Assembly (NCBI RefSeq): GCF_014174375.1
Contig: NZ_JABEQE010000013.1
Location: 1 to 64,000 of the forward strand
Length of the DNA stretch: 64,000 nt
Reading direction: 5' to 3'
From: Gluconacetobacter asukensis
Lineage (GTDB): Bacteria; Pseudomonadota; Alphaproteobacteria; Acetobacterales; Acetobacteraceae
A program made the position numbers and the translations under genes. Shown here one piece after another: positions 42,321-50,698 of the stretch. How positions within the stretch are numbered: the first letter of the stretch is position 1; each line of letters opens with the position of its first letter. The notes beneath the pieces are model-generated. The model ran no database searches and was not told where the DNA came from. It was given only the letters and a program-made list of their open reading frames with translations.

Positions 42321-43154
42321 TCAGCCGAAACGGAAACCGGACAGGGCCTTGCCCATGATGGTGTCGCTGTAATCGCGCTGCCCCGGGTCCTGTCCCGCTG
42401 CCCCCGCCGCGAGCATCAGCGGCAGCAGATGTTCGGGGCGGGGATGGCATTGAAGGGCGCCGGGGGCACGGTCCCAGTGTAGCAGGGCCTGGTACCGTTC
42501 TTCCGGCGGCGCTTCCACGGCTTGGGCCAGCCAGTCGTCGAAGGCGCGTGCGGCGGCGTCTGACGCCGGGTCGGGCTCCATGAAATGCGCGAGATTATGG
42601 TAGGTCATGCCGGTGGCGGCGATCAGAACGTTCTGGTCGCGCAGGGGGCGCAGCGCGGCGCCGACCTGCATTTCGGCTTCCGCATTCATGTCGCGGCGCA
42701 GGGACAGTTCCACGATCGGGATATCGGCCTGTTCGAAGGCGAGCATGAAGGGGATGAAGACGCCGTGGTCGAAACCCCGGGCCGGGTCCTCGGCATTCGC
42801 GATTCCTGCGACATCCAAGAGGGCCCGCACCCGTGCTGCCAGTGCCGGTGCGCCGGGGGCGGGATAGCGCAGCCGGTAGGTGTGGGCGGGGAAACCGTAA
42901 TAATCGTAGATCAGCGGAGGATGTGTTGCGGAGGTGACGGTCGGCACGTCCGTTTCCCAGTGGCCCGAGACCGCGAGGATGGCGTCGGGGCGGCAGGGCA
43001 GTGTCGCGGCCAGCCCGCGCAGATAGGCGGCCATGCGGTCCCAGGTGTCCGGCCAGTCCATGAAGAAGCAGGGGCCGCCGCCATGGGGCAGGAACAGGAC
43101 CGGCTGACGCGCGGAGGCGGCGCCGGCCTGGGGGGCGTGGGCTTGCGATTCCAT
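42321..43154 (-). CDS. DODA-type extradiol ring-opening dioxygenase (LigB family)
   Basis: A 277-residue dioxygenase of the YgiD/4,5-DOPA dioxygenase group. The metal-site residues are seen in LFLPHGGGPCFFMDW, SGHWETDVPTVT, DHGVFIPFMLAF and ATGMTYHNLAHF. It ends with HPRPEHLLPLMLAAGAAG, the usual C-terminus. It should open catechol-type rings with oxygen; the natural substrate in most bacteria is unknown. It converges on the copper receptor (9 bp apart) and lies downstream of a frameshifted LysR gene on the same strand. Confidence 0.92.
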   Translation of the reverse strand: MESQAHAPQAGAASARQPVLFLPHGGGPCFFMDWPDTWDRMAAYLRGLAATLPCRPDAILAVSGHWETDVPTVTSATHPPLIYDYYGFPAHTYRLRYPAPGAPALAARVRALLDVAGIANAEDPARGFDHGVFIPFMLAFEQADIPIVELSLRRDMNAEAEMQVGAALRPLRDQNVLIAATGMTYHNLAHFMEPDPASDAAARAFDDWLAQAVEAPPEERYQALLHWDRAPGALQCHPRPEHLLPLMLAAGAAGQDPGQRDYSDTIMGKALSGFRFG

Positions 43155-43255
43155 GATGTGCTCCTGATGGGTGAGGGGCCGCCGCGTTTTGTCATGGTTC
43201 GGGCGGTGCGATAAAGCCCGGAGCGGCAGGTTTCCCGCTTGTGCGGATGAATTTT

Positions 43256-44156
43256 TTACGTCTCGCCCAGGAACAGGGCTTTCTCCTTCTCCACCTCGCG
43301 GCGGAGCAGGGTGCAGAGATGGTGGATGCGGCGGGTGCCGCGTTCGTCGGCGCGGGTGACCAGCCAGTAGATGCGACGCAGGGTCATCGTCTCGGGCAGG
43401 ACGCGCACCAGTTGGGGCCGGGTGGCGGCGACGAAGGCCGGGAGGACGGCGAGGCAGACGCCGGAACAGGCGGCCTCCATCTGGGCATGGATGCTGGAGT
43501 TCTGAATCCGTACCGCCCGCGCGGGAATGCCCATGGCGCCCTGATAATCAAGTTCGCGCGTGAAGAGGAGTTCGTCGACGTAACCGGCGAACATGTGCTC
43601 GGCCAGGTCCTCGCGCGCGTGGATGGGGGCGTGGCGGGCCAGATAGTCGGGGCTGGCGTAGATGAACAGTCGGTATTCGCCCAGTTCCTCGCCCGCGAAG
43701 CGGTTGCCGTTGGGTGGGGTCAGCGTGATGGCGATATCGGCGTGGCGGCGGGCGAGGGAGACGATCTGCTGGATGGTCTCCATTTCCACCGTCAGGCCGG
43801 GATTGTTGGCCAGCAGCAGGCCGATCCGGGGGGGCGAGGAAGAAATTGGCGAATCCCTCCAGCGCGCTGATGCGGATGGTGCCGGACAGGCCGCCTTCGC
43901 CGGTCTCGGTAATGCGGCCGGCTTCCTTGTCCATGCCCTCGACTGCTGCCAGCAGCCGTTCACCTTGTCGTGTCATCGCGTAGCCGCGCAGATGCCGTTC
44001 GAACAGCGAGGCGTCCATGGATTGCTCCAGGGACTGGATGTGGCGCCCCACCGTCGCATGGTCCACGCCGAGTTGGCGGCCCGCCACCGACAGCGATCCG
44101 CCGCGCGCGACCGCCAGAAAATACTGCAGGTCGCGCCAATCCAGTCCACGCTTCAT
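43256..44156 (-). pseudogene. LysR-family regulator broken by a frameshift at a 7-G run
   Basis: Two overlapping frames together make one LysR protein of about 300 residues. The first (from 44156) gives LDWRDLQYFLAVARGGSLSVAGRQLGVDHATVGRHIQSLE and reads to SALEGFANFFLAP. The second carries RIGLLLANNPGLTVEMETIQQIVSLARRHADIAITL and the rest of the effector domain to the stop at 43256. The break is at the G7 run at 43828-43834; six Gs would join LAP to RIGLL. The cause could be real inactivation, slipped-strand variation or a sequencing error. If active, the neighbouring DODA gene is a likely target. Confidence 0.85.
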
Positions 44157-44312
44157 GCGCGTCGTTCCCCATGATCCCGCACACCGGGCTGTTCGGTACC
44201 GTGCAGATTTGCACAGCCCATGGGCGAAAACGCCTAATTTTCGTGCGAGCGTCTTCGCGTTAGCCCAGAGACAACATCAACAAGAAGAGGCGCCGCCGAT
44301 GAGGCGGACGAA

Positions 44313-44473
44313 GAGGCTGTCTGAAAAGTCGGCCTGCCGAGCGAGAGGCCGCGTAGCGGCACGGCCGGTGTGTGTTTCCGAGTATCGGAGCGGAGCGGCC
44401 CTGATGGAAGTGGGCATCGAAGCACAGGAAACGCGGGTCGGATCGCCGGTGGAGTGACTTTGCAAACAGCCTC
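44313..44473. repeat. 161-bp intergenic repeat, copy B
   Basis: The ends GAGGCTGTCTGAAAAGTC (44313-44330) and GACTTTGCAAACAGCCTC (44456-44473) are inverted repeats matching at 16 of 18 positions. The interior aligns with the reverse complement of copy A (105-265), and the two have the same length. It fills most of the gene-free gap 44157-44505 between the broken LysR gene and the Fe-ADH gene; apart from it I see only a ribosome-binding site (CAGGAG) before the ADH. ORFs predicted inside it have no coding character. Confidence 0.75.
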
Positions 44474-44505
44474 GAAGCCTCTCCGGCCGATCAGGAGTCC
44501 TGCCC

Positions 44506-45663
44506 ATGACAGCCTTATCCTTGCCTCCCTTCGTCCGCCTTGGCGGCGGCGCGCTCGATGAATTGCCGGCCGCGCTGCGCCAGGCGGGGCTCCGGGCGCC
44601 GTTCATCATCACCGACCGTTTCATGGCGGCCTCCGGCGTGCTGGAGCGGGTGCATGCGCTGTTGAGCGGGGAGGAGTTCGAGATGCGCGCCTTCACCGAC
44701 ACCGTGCCCGACCCGACGGTGGCCTGTGTGGAGGCCGCGCTGGCGATGTTGCGCGAGGGCGCGCATGATTGCGTGATCGGGCTGGGAGGCGGCAGCCCCA
44801 TCGATACGGCGAAGATGGTCGCCGTGCTGGCGGTGCATGACACCACGCCGGCGCGGCTGAAGGCGCCGTTCGTGCAGGATGCGCCGGGGCTGCCGATCAT
44901 CGCCATCCCGACCACCGCCGGCACCGGGTCCGAGGCCACGCGTGTGACTGTCATCACCGACGAAGCGACGGACGAGAAGATGCTGTGCATGGGGGCGGCC
45001 TATCAGCCCCGGATCGCCATCGTCGATTATGAGCTGACCCTGTCGATGCCGCCGCGCCTGACGGCGGATACCGGGATCGATGCCCTGACCCACGCGCTGG
45101 AAGCCTATGTCTCGCGCAAGGCCAGCCCGTTTACCGATGCGCTGGCACTGACGGCGATGAAGCGCATCTGGACCCATCTGCCTGCCTGCTGCGTCGAGCC
45201 CGGCAATCGGGAGGCCCGTGCCGCCGTGATGGAGGGGGCGTTCGAGGCCGGAATGGCGTTCTCCAATGCATCGGTGGCGCTGGTGCATGGGATGAGCCGG
45301 CCGATCGGGGCGCATTTCCATGTCGCGCACGGTTTGTCCAACGCGATGCTGTTGCCCGAGATTACGGCGTGGTCGCTGTCCGGGGCGCCGGGGCGGTATG
45401 CCGGATGCGCCCGGGCCATGGGCATTGTTGGGGGGGAAGCGTCCGATGCGGTGGCCGGCGAGGCGCTGGTGGGGGCGCTGCGGGCGCGCAATGCGGAACT
45501 GGGGGTGCCGTCGCCGCAATCCTTCGGGCTGGATGCCGCCCGTTGGGACAATCTGCTACCGCTGATGGCCGATCAGGCGCTGGCCTCGGGCTCGCCCGCG
45601 AATAATCCGCGCGTGCCGACCGCGACCGAGATCGTGGACCTTTATCGCCGCGTCTGGGCGTGA
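44506..45663 (+). CDS. Iron-containing alcohol dehydrogenase
   Basis: A 385-residue group III alcohol dehydrogenase. NAD-binding GLGGGSPIDTAKM and PTTAGTGSEATRVTVIT are intact. The metal ligands lie in ADTGIDALTHALEAYVS and GMSRPIGAHFHVAHGLSNAMLLP (Asp and three His). Length is typical. It is the first of three same-strand genes with an MHS-type MFS transporter (27 bp on) and a methylmalonate-semialdehyde dehydrogenase (30 bp on). Together they could take up a hydroxy acid such as 3-hydroxypropionate, oxidise it to malonate semialdehyde and convert that to acetyl-CoA; substrate is inference. Confidence 0.93.
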   Translation: MTALSLPPFVRLGGGALDELPAALRQAGLRAPFIITDRFMAASGVLERVHALLSGEEFEMRAFTDTVPDPTVACVEAALAMLREGAHDCVIGLGGGSPIDTAKMVAVLAVHDTTPARLKAPFVQDAPGLPIIAIPTTAGTGSEATRVTVITDEATDEKMLCMGAAYQPRIAIVDYELTLSMPPRLTADTGIDALTHALEAYVSRKASPFTDALALTAMKRIWTHLPACCVEPGNREARAAVMEGAFEAGMAFSNASVALVHGMSRPIGAHFHVAHGLSNAMLLPEITAWSLSGAPGRYAGCARAMGIVGGEASDAVAGEALVGALRARNAELGVPSPQSFGLDAARWDNLLPLMADQALASGSPANNPRVPTATEIVDLYRRVWA

Positions 45664-45690
45664 CCCCCTCAGAAAACGGGAGCGACCATC

Positions 45691-47067
45691 ATGCAGGATT
45701 CGCACGCTGCCGCCCGGCCGATGTATGGGCTGGTCTTCGCCTCCAGCGTCGGCACCATTATCGAATGGTACGATTTCTTCCTTTATGGAAGCCTGGCCAT
45801 CTTCTTTTCGAAATTGTTCTACCCGCCGCAGGATGGAACGGCGGCGACGCTGATCAGTGTCGCGACCTTCGCGACCGGGTTTGCCGTCCGTCCGCTCGGC
45901 AGCCTGATCTTCGGCCATCTGGGGGACCGGTTCGGGCGCAAGGTCACGTTTCTGGCCACGCTGCTGATCATGGGCTGTTCAACCGCCGCCATCGGCTTTC
46001 TGCCCACTTATGCCTCGGCGGGTTATCTGGCGCCGGTGCTGCTGATCTCGCTGCGCATCGTCCAGGGGCTGGCGCTGGGTGGAGAATATGGCGGGGCGGC
46101 CACCTACGTTGCGGAACATGCGCCGGCCCATGAGCGGGGCAAGTGGGCCAGCTATATCCAGGCCATGGCGTCGGGCGGGTTTGTGCTGTCGCTGGCCATG
46201 GTGCTGGGCCTGCGCCTGGGGCTGGGTGAGGAAAGCTTCGGCGCCTGGGGGTGGCGCCTGCCGTTCCTGGTTTCGATCGTGCTGGTCGGCGTGTCGTTTC
46301 GTATTCGCATGCGGCTGCATGAATCGCCGGTCTTTCTGAACATGCAGAAGAATAAGCAGCTTTCCGCATCGCCGATCCGCGACGCGTTCACGATTCCGGG
46401 CAATGCGCGGCGGATCGTGACCTTCCTGTTCGGTGTGGCCTGCGCGCAGGCGATCACCTTCTATACCGCGCAGTTCTATGCGCTCTATTTCCTGCAAAGC
46501 GTCATGCATGTGGATTTCCTGTCCGCCACGCTGGCGGTTGCCGCGGGGGCCCTGTGCGGGCTGCCGTTCTTCATCGTCTTCGGCGCGCTGTCGGACCGGG
46601 TCGGGCGCAAGCGTTTGTCACTGTGCGGGATGGCGGCGGCGGTTGTTTTCTATCTGCCGATGTTCATGCTGCTGCGTTCTGCGGTGCATGGCACCACGAT
46701 CGATTTCCTGCCTGTCGCGGCGACCGTGTTCCTGCTGGTGGTGATTGCCGCCATGATCTACGGGCCGTATGGCGCCTTCATCGTCGAGAGCTTTCCGCCT
46801 TCGGTCCGCTATACGTCGATTTCCATTCCCTACCATATCGGCAACGGGATTTTCGGTGGGTTCCTGCCGCTGATCGGTCTCAGCCTGGTCAATATCACCG
46901 GGAATGTCTTCGCGGGGCTGCTTTATCCGATCGCAGTCTGCATCGTCGGCTTTCTTGTCACCCTTTTCTTCGTGCCTGAAACGCTGCCGGTCGGGCGTGA
47001 CCGGAAGCGTGAGGCGGCTTCGCTGTCCTGTGACGCGCTGGTCCCGGATTCCGGGTCGCAGATCTGA
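45691..47067 (+). CDS. MHS-type MFS transporter (metabolite:proton symporter)
   Basis: A 458-residue 12-helix transporter of the MHS branch (ShiA, ProP, KgtP relatives). TM1 reads FASSVGTIIEWYDFFLYGSLAIFFSKLFYP, the branch signature. FGHLGDRFGRKVTFLATLLIMG and LRIVQGLALGGEYGGAATYVAEHAP follow, then GALSDRVGRKRLSLCG in the second half. It probably imports an organic acid with protons. It is bracketed by Fe-ADH and the semialdehyde dehydrogenase with short gaps, so its solute is likely their substrate. Confidence 0.92.
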   Translation: MQDSHAAARPMYGLVFASSVGTIIEWYDFFLYGSLAIFFSKLFYPPQDGTAATLISVATFATGFAVRPLGSLIFGHLGDRFGRKVTFLATLLIMGCSTAAIGFLPTYASAGYLAPVLLISLRIVQGLALGGEYGGAATYVAEHAPAHERGKWASYIQAMASGGFVLSLAMVLGLRLGLGEESFGAWGWRLPFLVSIVLVGVSFRIRMRLHESPVFLNMQKNKQLSASPIRDAFTIPGNARRIVTFLFGVACAQAITFYTAQFYALYFLQSVMHVDFLSATLAVAAGALCGLPFFIVFGALSDRVGRKRLSLCGMAAAVVFYLPMFMLLRSAVHGTTIDFLPVAATVFLLVVIAAMIYGPYGAFIVESFPPSVRYTSISIPYHIGNGIFGGFLPLIGLSLVNITGNVFAGLLYPIAVCIVGFLVTLFFVPETLPVGRDRKREAASLSCDALVPDSGSQI

Positions 47068-47097
47068 ACACCAATACACATATGAAGGATCGAGATC

Positions 47098-48591
47098 ATG
47101 AAGATCATTCCTCACGTTATCGATGGTCGACACAGCGAGGGCGACGGGAAGGGGCGTGCCGATGTGTTCAACCCGGCGACGGGTTCCGTGGCGGCGCAGG
47201 TCGTGCTGGGGGGGCAGAGCGACCTGGAAGCGGCGATTGACGCAGCGCGCCGTGCCTTTCCCGCCTGGGCGGAGACGCCGCCGCTGACGCGCGCGCGCAT
47301 CCTGTTCCGGGTGCGGGACCTGATCGAGGCGCGCATGGACCAGTTGGCCGCCACGATTACGGCCGAGCATGGCAAGATCCTTTCGGACGCCCAGGGCGAG
47401 GTCACGCGCGGGTTGGAAGTGGTGGAATATGCTACCGCCGCGCCGGAGTTGCTGAAGGGCGAGTTCACCGAGCAGGTCAGTCGCGGGATCGACGCCCACA
47501 CCATGCGCCAGCCGCTGGGGGTCGTGGCCGGCATCACGCCGTTCAACTTCCCGGTCATGGTGCCGCTGTGGATGGCACCGATGGCGCTGGCGACCGGCAA
47601 TTGCTTTATCCTGAAGCCGTCCGAGCGCGATCCGTCCGCCGCCGTGCTGCTGGCCGACATCTTCAAGGAAGCCGGGCTGCCGGACGGGGTGTTCCAGGTG
47701 GTGCAGGGCGACAAGGAGATGGTCAATGCCATCCTTGAGCATCGCGGCATCGAAGCGGTCAGCTTTGTCGGTTCCACGCCCATCGCCAGGCACGTCTATG
47801 CCACGGGGACCGCGGCCGGCAAGCGTGTGCAGGCGCTGGGCGGGGCGAAAAACCATGCTGTCATCATGCCGGATTGCGATTTGGACCGTGCGGTGGATGC
47901 ACTGGTGGGGGCGGCCTACGGCTCGGCGGGCGAACGCTGCATGGCGATTTCGGTCGCCGTGGCGGTGGGGCCGGTGGCCGATGCGCTGGTGAGCAAGCTG
48001 GCCGAGCGGGCCCGTTCGCTGAAGATCGGTCAGGGCACCGACAACAGCAACGAGATGGGGCCGCTGATCAGCGGCCAGCATCTGGCGCGCGTACACGCGC
48101 TGGTCGATGCCGGGGTGGAGCAGGGGGCAACCCTGGTCGTCGACGGGCGCGACCATGTCGTGGCCGGGCATGAGAAGGGGTTCTTCATCGGCGGGTCGCT
48201 GTTCGACCATGTGACGGCGGATATGACGATCTATCGGGAGGAGATCTTCGGCCCGGTACTGTGTGTGGTGCGCGTGCCGGATTTCGACAGCGCGCTGACG
48301 CTGATCAATGAAAGCCCCTATGGCAACGGCACCGCGATCTTTACCCGCGACGGCGATGCCGCCCGCGTGTTCACCCATGGGGTGAAGGCGGGCATGATCG
48401 GCGTGAACGTGCCCATTCCGGTGCCGATGGCCTTTCACTCGTTCGGGGGTTGGAAGGATTCGCTCTTCGGTGACCATCATATGCACGGGCCGGAGGGTGT
48501 GCGCTTCTTTACACGCATGAAGGCGGTGACTACCCGCTGGCCGACGGGTATTCGCTCGGGCGCGGAATTCGCGATGCCGACGCACGGCTGA
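47098..48591 (+). CDS. mmsA: CoA-acylating methylmalonate-semialdehyde dehydrogenase
   Basis: MmsA turns methylmalonate or malonate semialdehyde plus CoA and NAD into propionyl- or acetyl-CoA with loss of CO2. The 497-residue protein shows [39 protein letters not shown] and the catalytic [17 protein letters not shown], where Cys sits in the GxRC context of this branch rather than GQxC. The conserved C-terminal [39 protein letters not shown] confirms the MMSDH group. It is the third gene of the Fe-ADH/MFS set and ends about 200 bp before isocitrate lyase, which would consume the acetyl-CoA branch. Confidence 0.95.
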   Translation: MKIIPHVIDGRHSEGDGKGRADVFNPATGSVAAQVVLGGQSDLEAAIDAARRAFPAWAETPPLTRARILFRVRDLIEARMDQLAATITAEHGKILSDAQGEVTRGLEVVEYATAAPELLKGEFTEQVSRGIDAHTMRQPLGVVAGITPFNFPVMVPLWMAPMALATGNCFILKPSERDPSAAVLLADIFKEAGLPDGVFQVVQGDKEMVNAILEHRGIEAVSFVGSTPIARHVYATGTAAGKRVQALGGAKNHAVIMPDCDLDRAVDALVGAAYGSAGERCMAISVAVAVGPVADALVSKLAERARSLKIGQGTDNSNEMGPLISGQHLARVHALVDAGVEQGATLVVDGRDHVVAGHEKGFFIGGSLFDHVTADMTIYREEIFGPVLCVVRVPDFDSALTLINESPYGNGTAIFTRDGDAARVFTHGVKAGMIGVNVPIPVPMAFHSFGGWKDSLFGDHHMHGPEGVRFFTRMKAVTTRWPTGIRSGAEFAMPTHG

Positions 48592-48673
48592 CATGGGCGC
48601 GGGCCGGGTTGCGTGGAGGCGCGCCCGGCCCGGCATGGCGGCGTAAAAAGACTTTTCAATTGGAAATTACTGT

Positions 48674-48690
48674 CTGTAAATCCTTTACAG
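48674..48690. promoter_or_regulatory. Operator-like palindrome upstream of aceA
   Basis: CTGTAAA (48674-48680) and TTTACAG (48684-48690) are exact complements around TCC, 98 bp before the aceA start. Further half-like words ACTGT and TACAG flank it. It may bind a carbon-source regulator of the glyoxylate shunt; the protein is unknown. Confidence 0.45.
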
Positions 48691-48788
48691 AAATACAGCA
48701 TGAATACTGGTTTCCGGCTTCCGGCATGAGGGGTGATGGCGTTAAGCCTTGTGACGCCACGCTTCCCAAGAATAACGGAAACCGTCAC

Positions 48789-50384
48789 ATGTCATATCAG
48801 GAATCGGCAACCGCCAAGCTCAACCAGATCATCCAGGCCAAGCAGGGCACCTGGGGCGGGATCAATCCCGACTATGTCGTGCGCATGCGTCTGCAGAACC
48901 GTTTTCAGACGGGGTTGGACATCGCGCGCTACACGGCCGCCATCATGCGTCAGGACATGGCTGCCTATGACGCCGATCCGGCGCAGTACACCCAGTCGCT
49001 GGGGGCTTGGCACGGTTTCATCGCGCAGCAGCAGATGATCTCGGTGAAGAAGCATTTCGGGTCGCTGAAGGGCCGCTACCTGTATCTGTCGGGCTGGATG
49101 GTCGCCGCACTGCGCTCGGAATTCGGCCCGCTGCCCGACCAGTCGATGCATGAGAAGACGGCGGTGCCGGCGCTGATCGAGGAAATCTACACCTTCCTGC
49201 GCCAGGCGGATGCCCGCGAGCTGGGGGGGCTGTTCCGCGACCTCGACGCCGCGCGTGAAGCCGGCGATGCGGCGCGCGAGGCCGAGATCCAGGCGAAGAT
49301 CGACAATCACCAGACCCATATCGTGCCGATCATCGCCGATATCGACGCGGGTTTCGGCAATGCCGAGGCGACCTACCTGCTGTCGAAGAAGATGATCGAG
49401 GCCGGTGCCTGCGCCATCCAGATCGAGAACCAGGTGTCGGACGAAAAGCAGTGCGGCCATCAGGACGGCAAGGTCACGGTGCCGCATGAGGACTTCCTGG
49501 CGAAGGTGCGCGCTGTCCGCTACGCGTTCCTGGAACTGGGGGTGGAAGATGGTGTGATCGTCTGTCGCACCGACAGCCTGGGTGCGGGCCTGACCAAGCA
49601 GATCGCCTATAGCAGCCAGCCGGGCGATCTGGGCGACCAGTACAATGCCTATCTGGATTGCGAAGAGGTGACTGACGGCACCGTGCGTGACGGCGACGTG
49701 ATCATTGCCCGCGAAGGCAAGCTGCTGCGTCCGAAGCGGCTGCCCAGCAACCTCTACCAGTTCCGTCACGGAACCGGTGCGGATCGTTGCGTGCTGGACT
49801 GCATCACCGCGCTGGAGAATGGTGCCGACCTGCTGTGGATCGAGACGGAAAAGCCGCATATCGAGCAGATTGCCGGCATGATGGATCGTATCCGCGACGC
49901 CGTGCCGAATGCCAAGCTGGTCTACAACAACTCGCCGTCCTTCAACTGGACGCTCAATTTCCGCCAGCAGGTCTATGATGCCTGGAAGGAAGAAGGGCGC
50001 GACGTGACGGCGTATGACCGCGCGAAGCTGATGGCGCAGAGCTATGACGAGACCGACCTGGCGACGGAGGCCGACCTGCGCATCCGCTCGTTCCAGCGGG
50101 ATGCGTCGAAGCGGGCCGGCATCTTCCATCACCTGATCACGCTGCCCACCTATCACACGGCGGCGCTGTCGACCGACAATCTCTCCAAGAGATATTTCGG
50201 CGAGGAGGGGATGCTGGGTTACGTGCAGAACGTCCAGCGCGAGGAAATCCGCCAGGGGATCGCGTGCGTCAGGCACCAGAACATGGCGGGATCGGACATC
50301 GGCGACGATCACAAGGAGTATTTCGCCGGCGAAGCGGCGCTGAAGGCCGGCGGCGCGCATAACACCATGGGGCAGTTCGGCTGA
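48789..50384 (+). CDS. aceA: Isocitrate lyase (long, about 531-residue type)
   Basis: Isocitrate lyase splits isocitrate to succinate and glyoxylate in the glyoxylate shunt, needed on acetate or ethanol. The 531-residue length matches the Pseudomonas-type enzyme rather than the 430-residue E. coli one. The active-site loop reads DEKQCGHQDGKV with the nucleophile-region Cys222 (KKCGH in most members; here KQCGH). IADIDAGFGNAEATYLLSKKMIEAGACAIQIE and YNNSPSFNWTLNF are also conserved. The start ATG follows ACGGAAA. No malate synthase gene is in the window. A strong intrinsic terminator follows. Confidence 0.95.
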   Translation: MSYQESATAKLNQIIQAKQGTWGGINPDYVVRMRLQNRFQTGLDIARYTAAIMRQDMAAYDADPAQYTQSLGAWHGFIAQQQMISVKKHFGSLKGRYLYLSGWMVAALRSEFGPLPDQSMHEKTAVPALIEEIYTFLRQADARELGGLFRDLDAAREAGDAAREAEIQAKIDNHQTHIVPIIADIDAGFGNAEATYLLSKKMIEAGACAIQIENQVSDEKQCGHQDGKVTVPHEDFLAKVRAVRYAFLELGVEDGVIVCRTDSLGAGLTKQIAYSSQPGDLGDQYNAYLDCEEVTDGTVRDGDVIIAREGKLLRPKRLPSNLYQFRHGTGADRCVLDCITALENGADLLWIETEKPHIEQIAGMMDRIRDAVPNAKLVYNNSPSFNWTLNFRQQVYDAWKEEGRDVTAYDRAKLMAQSYDETDLATEADLRIRSFQRDASKRAGIFHHLITLPTYHTAALSTDNLSKRYFGEEGMLGYVQNVQREEIRQGIACVRHQNMAGSDIGDDHKEYFAGEAALKAGGAHNTMGQFG

Positions 50385-50444
50385 AGCCGGCGCCTCCTGG
50401 CGTTGCGGAATAAGAACAAGCAATAACGGTTATTGAAACTGCTG

Positions 50445-50479
50445 GCCCGGTCTTCCTGATGGAGACCGGGCTTTTTTTT
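50445..50479 (+). terminator. Intrinsic terminator of aceA
   Basis: GCCCGGTCT (50445-50453) pairs with AGACCGGGC (50463-50471), loop of 9, followed by eight Ts. It is the clearest terminator in the window. The rest of the gap 50385-50698 is AT-richer and holds a CATGTC/GACATG repeat near 50510-50535 but no gene; it must contain the promoter of the first porin. Confidence 0.92.
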
Positions 50480-50698
50480 GTGGGTTACGCGACCGGTCGG
50501 GGCCGGGCATGTCGTCTGCGGTCGGAGACATGAAAATATACATTTGTATTTCTGTAGAATATGAAACCATGTATATGGATTGATTGTGGAAATCGTGGTG
50601 TAAATCATACGGCGGCGTTGACCGATTCATGGTGGCTCACTAGCCTTCCGGCAATTCATTGCGGGAAACCTGCGCGATCCGGTGCGTTCTTGCGGGGA

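Noticed and set aside
44313-44473. Short ORFs inside the 161-bp repeat copies
   Set aside because: Frames are not shared between copies A and B, so they are not coding.
46618-48636. Long antisense frame opposite the MFS and mmsA genes
   Set aside because: It is a shadow of high-GC third-codon bias; composition and repetitive His/Arg content are non-coding in character.
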